DNA from: Candidatus Eremiobacterota bacterium
Lineage (GTDB): Bacteria > Vulcanimicrobiota > Vulcanimicrobiia > Vulcanimicrobiales > Vulcanimicrobiaceae
Direction of reading: 5' to 3'
Length of the DNA stretch: 64,000 nt
NCBI GenBank assembly: GCA_019240525.1
Contig: JAFAYE010000001.1
Location: forward strand, 1,089,300 to 1,153,299
Within the stretch, counting starts at the first letter, position 1, and each line of letters opens with the position of its first letter. The notes beneath the pieces are model-generated. The model was not told the origin of the DNA. It saw only the letters and a program-made list of their open reading frames with translations, and did not search any database. This document shows positions 1 to 8,751 of the stretch, piece after piece. The position numbers and the translations under genes were made by a program.

Positions 1-1415
1 AAGACAATCATGCCATTTGGGCTGCCGCTACGCAAAAGTCCGAACTGGCACTGGCGTTCGTTTTGGATCCCGTGCTTCTGCAGGGTCCACGCGTCGGCGC
101 GCCGCTCGTCCAGGCGTTTTTTAGCGGTTTGCAGTCCCTGCGAGAGGATCTGCGTCGGCGCAACAGCGATTTGGCGCTGCTGCAGGGCGATGCTGCGGAC
201 GAGTTGACCGGACTCGCGCGCCGCATCGATGCCGATACAATATATTACAATCTCGATTACGAACCCGAAGCCATCTTGCGCGATCAGAGGGTCGAGCGTG
301 AGCTGCACCGCGCCGGCTTGCGAACGCAAGCATTTTGCGACCACGTGTATTTCGCAGCCGACGAGGTCTTGCGAGACGACGGTTCGCCGTATCGCGTTTT
401 TACGCCGTACAAACGCCGATGGCTCGACCGCCGAGCAATCGACCGCCGCCAACCGTTCCCCTCAGCGGAACAGCTTGAGGGTCGTCTTGTCGATCCCCAG
501 ACGATCGGGGTGACGCGCGACGCGCCACAACCGGAGGACTGGAAGCATCGCTCGTCGGCAGCATATCCCAGCGCCGGCGAAGCACTTGCCCTGAGGTTGC
601 TCGACCGCTTTTTGAAGGAGCGAATCGGCCGATATCGCGAGCAGCGTGACATACCGTCGGTAAACGGCACCTCACAACTTTCACCGCAGCTCCGAGCCGG
701 AACCATCGGCATTCGCACCTGCGTGGAGCGCGCTTCGAGTTTGATCGCCCGTGGTGATTCAACCGCGGATTTGAGCGTTATGGCGTGGATTTCCGAATTA
801 ATTTGGCGAGATTTCTATCAGATGGTTTTGGCAACATGGCCGCATGTGACAACCGGCCCCTTTGTCGCCGCAGCCGAGGCGATTGCATGGCGCTCGTCTC
901 AGACCGATTTTGAGGCGTGGTGCGAGGGCCGCACGGGCATACCTATCGTCGACGCGGGAATGCGTCAGCTCAATGCTACAGGTTGGATGCACAATCGCTT
1001 GCGCATGATCGTGGCCTCTTTCTTGAGCAAACACTTATTAACCGACTGGCGTTGGGGCGAGCGCTATTTTGAGCGTCACTTAGCCGATGCCGACGTCGCG
1101 CAAAACAACGGCGGTTGGCAATGGTCGGCCTCGACCGGAACCGATGCCGCGCCCTTCTTTCGGATATTCAATCCCGTCGTGCAGAGCCGGCGGTTCGATC
1201 CGGATGGGGAGTTCATTCGCGCATGGATTCCGGAACTGGCGAAGGTCCCTTCGGAGTACGTCCACGCACCGTGGCAGATGCCGCCGTTGATCGCACAAGC
1301 AGCGAATTGCCGCATCGGAGTGGAGTATCCGGCTCCCGTCGTCAGTCCCGAAGCCGGGCGCGAACGCGCGCTCGCCGCATTTGCGCCGCTTATGAAGCGC
1401 CGCGACAAAGCTTGA
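1..1415 (+). CDS. phr: Deoxyribodipyrimidine photolyase (5' end outside window)
   Basis: Light-driven repair enzyme that uses FADH- to split cyclobutane pyrimidine dimers in DNA. The frame is open from base 3, and the first residues already fit the N-terminal Rossmann domain (LAFVLDPVLLQGPRV), so the real start lies upstream and the TTG at 63 is internal. About 470 residues are visible; class I photolyases are near 470-480, so few are missing. The C-terminal FAD-binding domain is complete: WISELIWRDFYQ, the GWMHNRLRMI block (near 981-1010), NNGGWQWSASTGTDAAPFF (near 1105-1160) and FNPVVQSRRFDPDGEFIRAW. Tryptophans are present where the electron-transfer triad is expected. The stop is followed 19 bp on by the 3' end of a convergent gene. 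A cryptochrome-type photoreceptor is the alternative, but the residues favour a CPD photolyase. Confidence 0.95.
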   Translation, partial: DNHAIWAAATQKSELALAFVLDPVLLQGPRVGAPLVQAFFSGLQSLREDLRRRNSDLALLQGDAADELTGLARRIDADTIYYNLDYEPEAILRDQRVERELHRAGLRTQAFCDHVYFAADEVLRDDGSPYRVFTPYKRRWLDRRAIDRRQPFPSAEQLEGRLVDPQTIGVTRDAPQPEDWKHRSSAAYPSAGEALALRLLDRFLKERIGRYREQRDIPSVNGTSQLSPQLRAGTIGIRTCVERASSLIARGDSTADLSVMAWISELIWRDFYQMVLATWPHVTTGPFVAAAEAIAWRSSQTDFEAWCEGRTGIPIVDAGMRQLNATGWMHNRLRMIVASFLSKHLLTDWRWGERYFERHLADADVAQNNGGWQWSASTGTDAAPFFRIFNPVVQSRRFDPDGEFIRAWIPELAKVPSEYVHAPWQMPPLIAQAANCRIGVEYPAPVVSPEAGRERALAAFAPLMKRRDKA

Positions 1416-1434
1416 GCCGTCGGCGAAAGAGTGT

Positions 1435-1902
1435 TTACCGCTTCGTGCACACGTCGTAGGACGTCATTCTCTTGCCCGCATACGTCCCACTGAAGTGCAG
1501 GGTGTATTTGGAATTCGAGACGCGATCGAAGCGCAGCATCATCAGCGCATTTGGCAAGATGCTGCGATAAAGGCGGTGAGCACTGTCACTGCCTTTCGCG
1601 CGAAAGAGCGTCGTGGAGCGATCGCTTCCCGCGACGATCTCGGTCCATGCATTGCTCTTCGGCTCGTACGTCGTCAAGCCGACGTCGCTGAATCCCGCTG
1701 ACGAAGCGTTGCGCTCGCGCAACCAATTGTTGCCCGCAACGTAATCGTAGGTCGCGGTGTAAGCGATATGCCGTCCGGCGGCGTTATACGTGCAGCTCCA
1801 CGTGCCGACAAGGTACGAGAGCGAAGCCAATGAGTCCGCGGCTCGCGCCGGTGCACCGCAAAGCACTACGATTAACGCGATGGCAGAAATGCTTTTCGTC
1901 AT
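1435..1902 (-). CDS. Secreted lipocalin-like/DUF1579-like small protein
   Basis: A 155-aa protein with a clear Sec signal peptide (MTKSISAIALIVVLCGAPARAA) and a mature part opening with LSYLVGTWSCTYNAAGR. That opening resembles the start of lipocalin-like or DUF1579-type beta-barrel domains (LxGxWxC). The rest is beta-rich (ATYDYVAGNNWLRERNAS, KYTLHFSGTYAGKRMTSYD). Two cysteines, one in the GTWSC block and one near the C-terminus, could form a disulfide. The ATG is preceded by GGAGA about 10 nt upstream. No catalytic residues are recognisable, so ligand and role are unknown. It is convergent with the photolyase gene and lies downstream of the S53 peptidase gene on the same strand, but a strong hairpin separates the two. 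Confidence 0.75.
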   Translation of the reverse strand: MTKSISAIALIVVLCGAPARAADSLASLSYLVGTWSCTYNAAGRHIAYTATYDYVAGNNWLRERNASSAGFSDVGLTTYEPKSNAWTEIVAGSDRSTTLFRAKGSDSAHRLYRSILPNALMMLRFDRVSNSKYTLHFSGTYAGKRMTSYDVCTKR

Positions 1903-1955
1903 GAGTCGGATTCTCCGAAAAAGCTGGAATGATTCCCTCCTGCGACGTGACGAGA

Positions 1956-1983
1956 TGAGGCCTCCCCCGAAGGAGAGGCCTCA
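1956..1983 (-). terminator. UUCG-loop hairpin after the S53 peptidase gene
   Basis: Read on the minus strand, this is a 12-bp stem (TGAGGCCTCTCC / GGGGAGGCCTCA, one G-U pair) closed by a TTCG tetraloop. It starts 27 nt after the stop of the S53 peptidase gene. The C(UUCG)G loop is unusually stable in RNA. The following bases (TCTCGTC) are only weakly U-rich, so it may work as a terminator or as a 3'-end protecting structure. Confidence 0.75.
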
Positions 1984-2009
1984 CGGATTAGCGCGCAGGA
2001 CGAGGAATT

Positions 2010-3893
2010 TTAGCTGCCGGAGAAGATCGAGTTCGAGATGTCCTGCTGCATCACGTAGTAGTCCACGGAACCAAGGCCCGTGGGCTCGTCCCATCCCGGT
2101 GCCGCCGAGCTGGGGATTCCGTTCGAACCGTAAAGGATATCGTGGAAACCACCGATCGGAGCAGTTGTATCGGGTGGAAGGGCCGTCGTGTCGTCGCCGG
2201 GTTCGCCGGCGGGGATGCACGCCTTCGATCCCAGCGGACACGGTTCGTAATATCCGTACACGCCATAGTAGACCGGAGCAGCGAATCCGAGCTTGTTCTT
2301 GAAGTTCGTCTCCAAGCGGGACCAAATTCCCATCGACATCGGCGACGAAAGACTCGTTCCTCCGACTCCTTCGGGCGTTCCGCTAACGAAGACATACATC
2401 GGACAACCGTTGTTGTCGGCACACATCGAGATATCGGCCGCGCCTCGAATGTCGTCTGCGGTGCAAGCGGCACAGATTCCATTCTCTTGCCAGTATCCGG
2501 CCGATTCGAAGGCGCTGTAGCCACCGCCAGTTCCGACCCAAACGTGCTCGCCGTAATATGGTCCCGGCTCTTGTCCACTCGCCGTGGTGTCGAGCGTCGT
2601 TCCGCCAACGGCGACGACGTACGGCGACGAAGCAGGATAACAAACTTGCGGCGTTCCTCCAACCGGACCTCCCGTGTTGAGGAGAACCGGACAACCCGAC
2701 CCGCTATCGCCGGTAGAAGCGAACATCGTCATGCCTTGAGCGGCGGCTTGATTGAACTCCTCATCGTCGAGGAGCATCGCCCCATCGGCAAACGCGAGAC
2801 CCTCGGCCTCGCCGAACGATGAGTTTCCGGCCTGGGTCTTGTGGTCCTTAACCCAATGACTGTATTCGAGCGCGATATCTGAATCGCTGAGCGACGTCGT
2901 GTCGTACACGTAGAGATGTTTCACCGTTTGCGCGATGCCGCTCGAGATCTGCGTATCGAGATCCCATTCGTCCAACCCGGACGTATCGACGCTTGATACA
3001 CCGACCTTGACCGTCGAATATGGAACGGCGGGAAGTCCCCAGAACGCTTCGGCGGTCCGCAAGTCCGAAACGACCTGTTTCACGTTGCCTTCGGCCATCA
3101 CCGCAATTGACGTTCCGGATCCGGTGCTGCACGAACCGCACGTGGCGTCGTACGCGACCTGATACTGCGGCGGACCGTATTCACCACCGATGCAAATTCC
3201 GTTAACTACCTCGAGACACGGCGGAGGCGTTCCGGCCGTCATCGGTCGAATTGGATGCGTCGTCTTCACGAAATGCACGTGCATTTGCCAGGCATTCGTC
3301 AGTCCGAGCACCGCAGCAACCAGTCCGTGGAACTTGGCGGGCACAAGCGCAGGCTTCACGTTGCCGTAGACGAGCTTTCCGTTCGATGTCGTTCCGGTGA
3401 TCGACGTGTGAAACGCCGCCTCGACGCGCGAAATCGGTGCCATACCGCTCACGATCAAACGATTCGGCTCGATCGTGACGTCGCTAAAGCCTTGCCCTCT
3501 TAGGTAATCGGCGACACCGGCGGCCTCGCTTTGCGACGGGCTGAAGCGTTCAGTGAACTGCTCCGGCGTCAACCACTTGTGAAAGGAAGCGTGGCCCGGC
3601 GTATATTGCTCGCGCACCAGCTGCGCAGCGCCTTGCCGATCATGCATGTAGAGGCCGACGACGATGTGAAGGGGCGCCGCATGCGTTACGGCCGCCGTCG
3701 GAAAATTCTTGATCGGAACGCTCTGAGTAGCCGTAGCGGCCCAACCGTTCGGAACCCGTTGCGATGAGTTAGCTGCAGTGGAAGCTCCATTTCCCAGGGG
3801 CGTCGACGCGCCGGGGACCAGGGACGAGTTCCCGCTGCATGACGCCGTCAGAACCCCCGTGGCGAGGGCGGCGTAAAGCAGAGATTTCTTCAT
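2010..3893 (-). CDS. S53 (sedolisin/kumamolisin) peptidase with pro-domain
   Basis: Exported serine-carboxyl peptidase of 627 aa; characterised S53 enzymes work at acid pH and cleave themselves free of an N-terminal pro-domain. The first 19 residues form a lipoprotein-type signal (LTASC, Cys19). Residues about 64-165 match the pro-kumamolisin activation domain (YTPGHASFHKWLTPEQF). The catalytic set is visible: Glu309 and Asp313 in DEWDLD, Asp396 in STGDSG, and Ser514 in GGTSLSSP. The C-terminal calcium site follows (DILYGSNG ... GWDEPTGLGS). Ten or more cysteines in the mature part suggest disulfides. The ATG is backed by AAGGAG. A UUCG hairpin follows the gene. The lipobox suggests the pro-enzyme is first held at a membrane and the mature enzyme is released. 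Family assignment is firm; substrate is unknown. Confidence 0.95.
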   Translation of the reverse strand: MKKSLLYAALATGVLTASCSGNSSLVPGASTPLGNGASTAANSSQRVPNGWAATATQSVPIKNFPTAAVTHAAPLHIVVGLYMHDRQGAAQLVREQYTPGHASFHKWLTPEQFTERFSPSQSEAAGVADYLRGQGFSDVTIEPNRLIVSGMAPISRVEAAFHTSITGTTSNGKLVYGNVKPALVPAKFHGLVAAVLGLTNAWQMHVHFVKTTHPIRPMTAGTPPPCLEVVNGICIGGEYGPPQYQVAYDATCGSCSTGSGTSIAVMAEGNVKQVVSDLRTAEAFWGLPAVPYSTVKVGVSSVDTSGLDEWDLDTQISSGIAQTVKHLYVYDTTSLSDSDIALEYSHWVKDHKTQAGNSSFGEAEGLAFADGAMLLDDEEFNQAAAQGMTMFASTGDSGSGCPVLLNTGGPVGGTPQVCYPASSPYVVAVGGTTLDTTASGQEPGPYYGEHVWVGTGGGYSAFESAGYWQENGICAACTADDIRGAADISMCADNNGCPMYVFVSGTPEGVGGTSLSSPMSMGIWSRLETNFKNKLGFAAPVYYGVYGYYEPCPLGSKACIPAGEPGDDTTALPPDTTAPIGGFHDILYGSNGIPSSAAPGWDEPTGLGSVDYYVMQQDISNSIFSGS

Positions 3894-3987
3894 TATGCCT
3901 TCACTCCTTAAGTAGACAGAAACACGGACTCCAGCACATCATATCAGCCTCCAGGGCGCTCGGCCGGCGGCGACTCCACAGCCGCTG

Positions 3988-4016
3988 TTACACTGCCTCC
4001 ACAGTGCCGCCTGTAA
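3988..4016. promoter_or_regulatory. Nested inverted repeat in a divergent intergenic region
   Basis: The 211-bp gap between the S53 gene (minus) and the small lipoprotein gene (plus) contains CACTG-CCTCCA-CAGTG (3991-4006), framed by TTACA (3988-3992) and TGTAA (4012-4016). This could be an operator or leader hairpin serving one or both promoters. The arms are short, so chance is a real alternative. Confidence 0.25.
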
Positions 4017-4104
4017 GGTTTCGCGGAAGCCGCCTACTGCTATGATTGCCCCCGTAAGCGGTAACGCGCATCTTTGTTTCCCAACTTCTAAAAGGAGAAA
4101 AACA

Positions 4105-4554
4105 GTGTCGACATTGCGCTTTCCCGGCCGTCCTTTCTTCGCCGTGGCTGCGGCGATGAGCGCGGCGGCCATGCTGGCAGGTTGCGCCGGCTCGCAGTCG
4201 GGCCTTACACCGCAGGCTTCGACGCAGTCTGCGCCCCAATCGCACGCCCTGTCCCTGCCTGATTCGAGCTGCACGCATCAAGGCAACGTCAGGGTGAAAC
4301 CCTGTTCGGTCACGCTCACGGTCTCGGCGCCCGAGGCGACCGTCACCGTGAAAGCTCCCAAGAAAGACACGGTCACCGAAGCCGATAACTGCGGCGGAGA
4401 GACCGGCATCGCCACTGTAGCGAACGAGCAAGGCGACACCTATATCGTAACCGCGGGTACCACGGCCGGATCCTGCACGGCGACGTTCACGGCCAAGAAC
4501 AAGAAAGGCAAGCAGAGCGGTTCGGCGACTCTCAGCATTACGAACTCCGTCTAA
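4105..4554 (+). CDS. Small secreted lipoprotein, beta-rich, unknown function
   Basis: A 149-aa lipoprotein. I chose the GTG at 4105 because AAAGGAG lies 7 nt upstream; the in-frame ATG at 4042 would put a non-signal peptide in front. The signal region (FFAVAAAMSAAAMLAGC) ends in a lipobox with Cys at about residue 28. The mature part has an N-terminal Ser/Gln-rich linker. A compact Thr/Val-rich domain follows, with alternating valines (VTLTVSAPEATVTVKAPKK) and four cysteines (SCTH, KPCSV, DNCGG, GSCTA), which looks like a small disulfide-bonded beta-sandwich. It ends in a Lys-rich strand. No named family is recognised. The stop codon lies inside a run of three 10-bp direct repeats. Confidence 0.8.
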   Translation: MSTLRFPGRPFFAVAAAMSAAAMLAGCAGSQSGLTPQASTQSAPQSHALSLPDSSCTHQGNVRVKPCSVTLTVSAPEATVTVKAPKKDTVTEADNCGGETGIATVANEQGDTYIVTAGTTAGSCTATFTAKNKKGKQSGSATLSITNSV

Positions 4555-4580
4555 AGACGGCTAAAGACGGCTCAAGACGG
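4551..4580 (+). repeat. Three tandem 10-bp repeats spanning a stop codon
   Basis: CTAAAGACGG occurs at 4551-4560 and 4561-4570, followed by the variant CTCAAGACGG at 4571-4580. The first copy contains the TAA stop of the small lipoprotein gene, so the array covers the end of the gene and its 3' untranslated region. It looks like a slippage-prone minisatellite. Confidence 0.85.
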
Positions 4581-4676
4581 CAGCCGCACGCCGGTGGCGC
4601 CCGCTTTGCACCAGCAGGGAATGCGAAGCGGGCGTCCGCATTAGTAGCGCGGGTGCTCTTTGAAGGACGTTGTGTT

Positions 4677-5633
4677 GTGTCATTTTCCTACCACGCTCGC
4701 CGGCGCGCGATTCCGCTTCTGGCCGTACTCGCCTGGTTAGCAGGCTGTGGCTCCCCGCCCATTGCACAGCAGGCGCCAATCGGCAGTTCGGTTACCGCCG
4801 TGCGACCGAACGCCCAACATTACGATGACGACATTTACTCATCGCAGCCGTATGCCAACGACGCAACCGTCTACAAGCGCTCGGGGACAACGATTACCCC
4901 GGTGGAAACGCTCTCCGCCGGAATATCGGCTCCGCAGGGAACCGTCGCAACGCCGAGCGGTTGGTGGTATCTGACCAATGCCGGCGACTCAAACGTTCTC
5001 GTCTACCAGACGACGAGGCGAGGGCCGAAGGGACCGCTTGCGAAGCTCGATGATAGCGGCGAGATCCCCATCAATGTCGCGGCCTCTGCAGATCAAATGC
5101 TCGTTGCCGTTTCAAACGAGACGAGTGCGAGCAGCGGCACGGGAAGCCTTAGCGTTTACCTCAATCGCCAGCTGCGGCCGTCGCGCATTTTGGTGTATGG
5201 CTCGGACGTGCTCCAGGGACAAGGCGTCGCGATCGATCCGAGCGGCAATTGCTTCTGGGGCTTTGACGATGAGAGTCATCCCAGCACGGCCGGCTCGATC
5301 GTGGAATTCGCCGGCTGCAGCGGACCCGGCACCCTCGTCGTCTCCGGTATTACCAGGGTGGGTGGAATGACGATCGATCGCGATGGCAACCTCTACTACA
5401 TCGATGAGGCGACCGGCATTTACAAATGCAAAGGCGTCGTGCAATGCAAACCTTTCGCTAGCGGCTTCGGCTTGCCGATTAACCTGAACTTCGACGCCGG
5501 CGAAAAGAACTTGTGGGTCGCCGACGCTACCGGTTACATCTACGCCGTGCAGCCCAGCTCCGGCCGAATCCAAAGCAAGACGGTCTCGATCGACGGCGAT
5601 CCCTACGGAATAGCACCCGCACCAGGCGGTTAA
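4677..5633 (+). CDS. NHL/SMP-30-like beta-propeller lipoprotein
   Basis: A 318-aa exported protein. I prefer the GTG at 4677 (GAAGGA 9 nt upstream) to the in-frame GTG at 4653; it gives a clean signal peptide (RRRAIPLLAVLAWLAGC) with a lipobox Cys. The mature part is a chain of propeller blades of the type YxxDxxxNLYYID: STVYKRSGT..., WYLTNAGDSNVLVYQ, GVAIDPSGNCFWGFDD, GGMTIDRDGNLYYIDEATG and NLWVADATGYIYAV. This is the SMP-30/NHL fold, but no metal-binding or lactonase residues are obvious. Two relatives with the same layout lie at 8752-9675 and 15837-16826. The stop codon directly abuts the GTG start of the large regulator downstream, so the two are probably co-transcribed. Binding partner unknown. 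Confidence 0.85.
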   Translation: MSFSYHARRRAIPLLAVLAWLAGCGSPPIAQQAPIGSSVTAVRPNAQHYDDDIYSSQPYANDATVYKRSGTTITPVETLSAGISAPQGTVATPSGWWYLTNAGDSNVLVYQTTRRGPKGPLAKLDDSGEIPINVAASADQMLVAVSNETSASSGTGSLSVYLNRQLRPSRILVYGSDVLQGQGVAIDPSGNCFWGFDDESHPSTAGSIVEFAGCSGPGTLVVSGITRVGGMTIDRDGNLYYIDEATGIYKCKGVVQCKPFASGFGLPINLNFDAGEKNLWVADATGYIYAVQPSSGRIQSKTVSIDGDPYGIAPAPGG

Positions 5634-8102
5634 GTGGACGCGGCGACAGGCGCCGATCTCGCCAGCCTGCTCAAGAAATTTCGAACGCAGGCGGGCCTTT
5701 CACAGCAAATGCTTGCGGACCGCGCGCAGATCAGCGCGCAGGCGGTCTCGGCATTGGAGCGCGGCAGCCGCAAGGTGCCGTATCAGTACACGCTCGATCG
5801 GATTTCAGAAGCACTTGGACTCCCGGTAGAGGCGCGCGCCGAGCTCGAACTTTCGGCCAGGCGCGCGCGCGGAGTGCGGCTCGAAGAATCGGTCGCACTG
5901 CCGGCACACAATCTGCCGCGACAGCTCACCTCGTTCTTCGGCCGCGAAGAGGTCGTTCGCCAAATCGTTGCGATGCTGGAGCAGGCTCCGCTCGTCAGCA
6001 TCGTTGGTACCGGCGGAGCGGGGAAGACACGCTTGGCGGTCGCGGTTGGAACGGCGCTTCTGAACAACTTTGCCGACGGAGTTTGGTTTGTCGAGCTCGC
6101 GCCGCTGAACGATTCGGCCTTCGTCGCTCAAGCGCTGGCGACCGCGCTTCGCGTGCAAGAATCGCCAAGCCGCCCCCTGCTGGACACGCTCATCTCCTAC
6201 CTCGCGCGAAAGCGAGCCTTGGTGGTTTTCGACAATTGCGAACACGTCATTTCGGGCGCGCGCACAGTGGCCGGATCCCTCTTGCGCGAGTGTTCGAACC
6301 TCACAATGGTTGCGACCAGCCGCGAGGCGTTGGGCGTTAGAGGCGAGCGCGTGTACCGCATTCCGCCGCTCGCGGTCCCGCCCCGCGGAGTTCCAAGTCC
6401 CGACGAAGCGCTGCAATATGGGGCGATCGAACTTTTCGTCGATCGCATGCGCGCGATCGATTCGCGAGCGGCGCTGACGCGCGACAATGTCGAGCCAATC
6501 GTGGAAATCTGTCGGCGTCTCGACGGCTTGCCCCTGGCTCTCGAACTTGCGGCAGCGCGAACCGCCGTACTGTCGCCGGGTCAGATTTCCCAGCGGCTCG
6601 ATCGCGCGTTCGACGTTCTCGCGGGAGACGAGGCGATGGCGCTTCCGCGCCATCAGACGATGCGCGCGGTGATCGACTGGAGCTACGAGTTGCTCTCGCC
6701 CACGGCACGCATCCTCTTCAGCCGTTTGGCAATTTTTGCCGGCGGATTCTCGCTAGAATCGGCGACCGCCGTCTGCGGCGACGAGAGCCTTCCTGCGGTG
6801 CAAGCACTCGAGTTGCTCTCCTCGCTCGTCGCGCAGTCGCTCGTTACGGTTGATTTCGAGCGCGGAGCGGCGCGCTACGATCTCCTCGAGGCAACGCGGC
6901 AATACGCTTTGGAGAAACTGGAAGGGGACGAACGCGAGCAGATCGCTCAACATCACGCTCTGGCATTCTTGCAACTGGCCGAGCGGCTTGATCGTGACTG
7001 GTATACGGCTGCCGAACGTCCCTGGTTTCGAGACGCCGAGATGGAGGTCGACAACTTTCGCACCGCGCTGCGATGGTCGCTTGCGGAGCGCAAGGATGTG
7101 CCGTTGGGTCGCGCGCTCGCTGCGGCACTGGCGCGTGTGTGGTATTCGATTGCGCCCGCCGAAGGCCGCCGATGGGTTCGGGCGGCGATCGATAGCTGTG
7201 ACGAATCGACGCCGGCGAGCATTCGCGCACGACTCTGCGTCGCCGACGCGCTGCTTTGTGGCTCGCTCGGCGAGTACAAAGCCTCACTCACGGCGGCTGA
7301 ACAAGGATTGCAACTCAACGATGAGCTAGACGAACTCCAACGCGCTCGCGCGAAACAGGCGGCGGGGAGGGCGCTCGGCGCGCTCGGCCGCGCCGACGAA
7401 GGCGTGAAGCTGCTCGAAGAGGCGCTCGCGATTTCGCAGGCGCTCGAGAACCGCCGGATGCAAGCGATGGTGTTGGGCGATCTCGGAACGGCGCGTTCGC
7501 GATGCGGCGACATTGCGCAAGCGAGGCACTTCTATGCCGACGCGCTGGCGTACTATGAGGCGCTGAACCTCGAGCGGCCGGCGGCATCGATTGCCGGAAA
7601 CCTTGCCGAGGTGGAGTTCGCCGCGGGTGACGCGGCTGCGGCGCTGCGTCTCGCGGAAGAAGCTCGTGCAGGACACGACGCGATGCAGAACCGCCGTTCC
7701 GTGGGAAACGACCTCTGCAACATAACCGCATACCTCATCGCGCTCAACTGTTTCGATGACGCGCGAGCCTACGCTGCGCAAGCGCTTTCAGTCCTGCGCG
7801 AAGTCAAGCAGACCGTTCTCACGGCCTACGTGCTGCAGCACTTGGCCGCGATCGCGGCTTTGCGAGCCCATTTGCCAAACCACAACGCCGATAGCGTTCG
7901 TAGACGAGCGGCGATGCTGCTCGGATTCGTTGATGCGTGGCTGGCGTCGCTCGGAGCGCACCGAGAGTACACCGAGCGTCAAGAGTACGACCGCGTCATC
8001 GCCGAGCTCCGAACCACTTTCGGCGAGCGCCTCGAGACGATTATGGCACTCGGCGCCGAATGGACCGAAGACGTCGCCATTGCGATTGCGCACGAGTTGT
8101 GA
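5634..8102 (+). CDS. XRE-type HTH, STAND-like ATPase and TPR regulator
   Basis: An 822-aa cytoplasmic regulator. Residues about 8-65 form a Cro/C1-type helix-turn-helix (AGLSQQMLADRAQISAQAV). LPRQLTSFFGREEVV at about 95-108 is the usual entry into an NB-ARC-like ATPase, with Walker A GTGGAGKT (125-132) and Walker B LVVFD (196-200). The GLPLALELAAAR block and a winged-helix region (QTMRAVIDWSYELLSP) follow. From about residue 440 to the end it is alpha-helical with TPR-like Ala/Leu/Glu repeats. This layout belongs to signal-transduction ATPases (MalT/SARP/AfsR-like), where a TPR-bound ligand or partner triggers nucleotide exchange and oligomerisation. The GTG start follows the upstream lipoprotein stop with no gap; AGGCGG lies just before it. 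The inducer and target genes cannot be read from the sequence. Confidence 0.9.
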   Translation: MDAATGADLASLLKKFRTQAGLSQQMLADRAQISAQAVSALERGSRKVPYQYTLDRISEALGLPVEARAELELSARRARGVRLEESVALPAHNLPRQLTSFFGREEVVRQIVAMLEQAPLVSIVGTGGAGKTRLAVAVGTALLNNFADGVWFVELAPLNDSAFVAQALATALRVQESPSRPLLDTLISYLARKRALVVFDNCEHVISGARTVAGSLLRECSNLTMVATSREALGVRGERVYRIPPLAVPPRGVPSPDEALQYGAIELFVDRMRAIDSRAALTRDNVEPIVEICRRLDGLPLALELAAARTAVLSPGQISQRLDRAFDVLAGDEAMALPRHQTMRAVIDWSYELLSPTARILFSRLAIFAGGFSLESATAVCGDESLPAVQALELLSSLVAQSLVTVDFERGAARYDLLEATRQYALEKLEGDEREQIAQHHALAFLQLAERLDRDWYTAAERPWFRDAEMEVDNFRTALRWSLAERKDVPLGRALAAALARVWYSIAPAEGRRWVRAAIDSCDESTPASIRARLCVADALLCGSLGEYKASLTAAEQGLQLNDELDELQRARAKQAAGRALGALGRADEGVKLLEEALAISQALENRRMQAMVLGDLGTARSRCGDIAQARHFYADALAYYEALNLERPAASIAGNLAEVEFAAGDAAAALRLAEEARAGHDAMQNRRSVGNDLCNITAYLIALNCFDDARAYAAQALSVLREVKQTVLTAYVLQHLAAIAALRAHLPNHNADSVRRRAAMLLGFVDAWLASLGAHREYTERQEYDRVIAELRTTFGERLETIMALGAEWTEDVAIAIAHEL

Positions 8103-8127
8103 GCAAGTGATGCCCTTGCGTACGCTG

Positions 8128-8721
8128 CTACTCGATGTTGATGAGTGGCTCGAAACGACGATCGGGTACTATCCACATAATCGCCACGACGAGTAAAATC
8201 GCATAGGCGACCACTGGAAGGACAAACGACGTCGCGATCGCGATCAAGTAGAGCACGATCGATGTCGTACCCTTCACGTCGGAAGCGACCGCTCTGGCAA
8301 AAGGCGCGTCCGCGCCGTTCACAGCCAGCAGAGATCGCTGAAGCAGCGTGTAGGCAATCGCATCTAGGAAAAAGATGATGCTGTAGAATGCCGTGGGCCC
8401 GATCGCCATAGGATTTCGACCGAGCCAGGCGGTGGAGAACGGTACTAACGACAGCCAGAAGAGCAAAATGAAATTCGCCCACATTGCGCGCCCGTCGATG
8501 CCTCGGCTCGCGCGTAACATGTGATGGTGGTTGTTCCAGTAGATGGCGATGAACACGAAGCTGAGCGCATACGTGGCGATCGAAGGCAACGTCTCGCGCA
8601 ATGCACTCAAGCTGGTTCCGAGTGGCGGGCGGAGCTCCAAGACCATGATTGTGATGATCACTGCGAAGACGCCGTCGCTGAACGATTCGACGCGGTTGGT
8701 TTGCGTTGAAAACCTGCGCAT
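8128..8721 (-). CDS. TMEM175-family (DUF1211) potassium channel-like protein
   Basis: A 197-aa integral membrane protein. Near the N-terminus it carries the family signature RVESFSDGVFAVIITIMVLEL, where the R..FSDG motif in helix 1 lines the K+ pore of characterised bacterial TMEM175 channels. About six hydrophobic segments follow, including YALSFVFIAIYWNNHHHML, FILLFWLSLVPFSTAWLG and two C-terminal helices. The size matches the single-repeat bacterial form, which assembles as a tetramer. It is convergent with the large regulator gene, 25 bp apart. The ribosome-binding site is weak. K+ selectivity is inferred from the family, not visible here. Confidence 0.88.
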   Translation of the reverse strand: MRRFSTQTNRVESFSDGVFAVIITIMVLELRPPLGTSLSALRETLPSIATYALSFVFIAIYWNNHHHMLRASRGIDGRAMWANFILLFWLSLVPFSTAWLGRNPMAIGPTAFYSIIFFLDAIAYTLLQRSLLAVNGADAPFARAVASDVKGTTSIVLYLIAIATSFVLPVVAYAILLVVAIMWIVPDRRFEPLINIE

Positions 8722-8751
8722 TGCGGGTACTACGCCGCCTGGCGGGAATCT

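Noticed and set aside
8103-8119. GCAAG/CTTGC hairpin between convergent genes
   Set aside because: Only 5 bp with a 7-nt loop and no U-tract; too weak to call a terminator.
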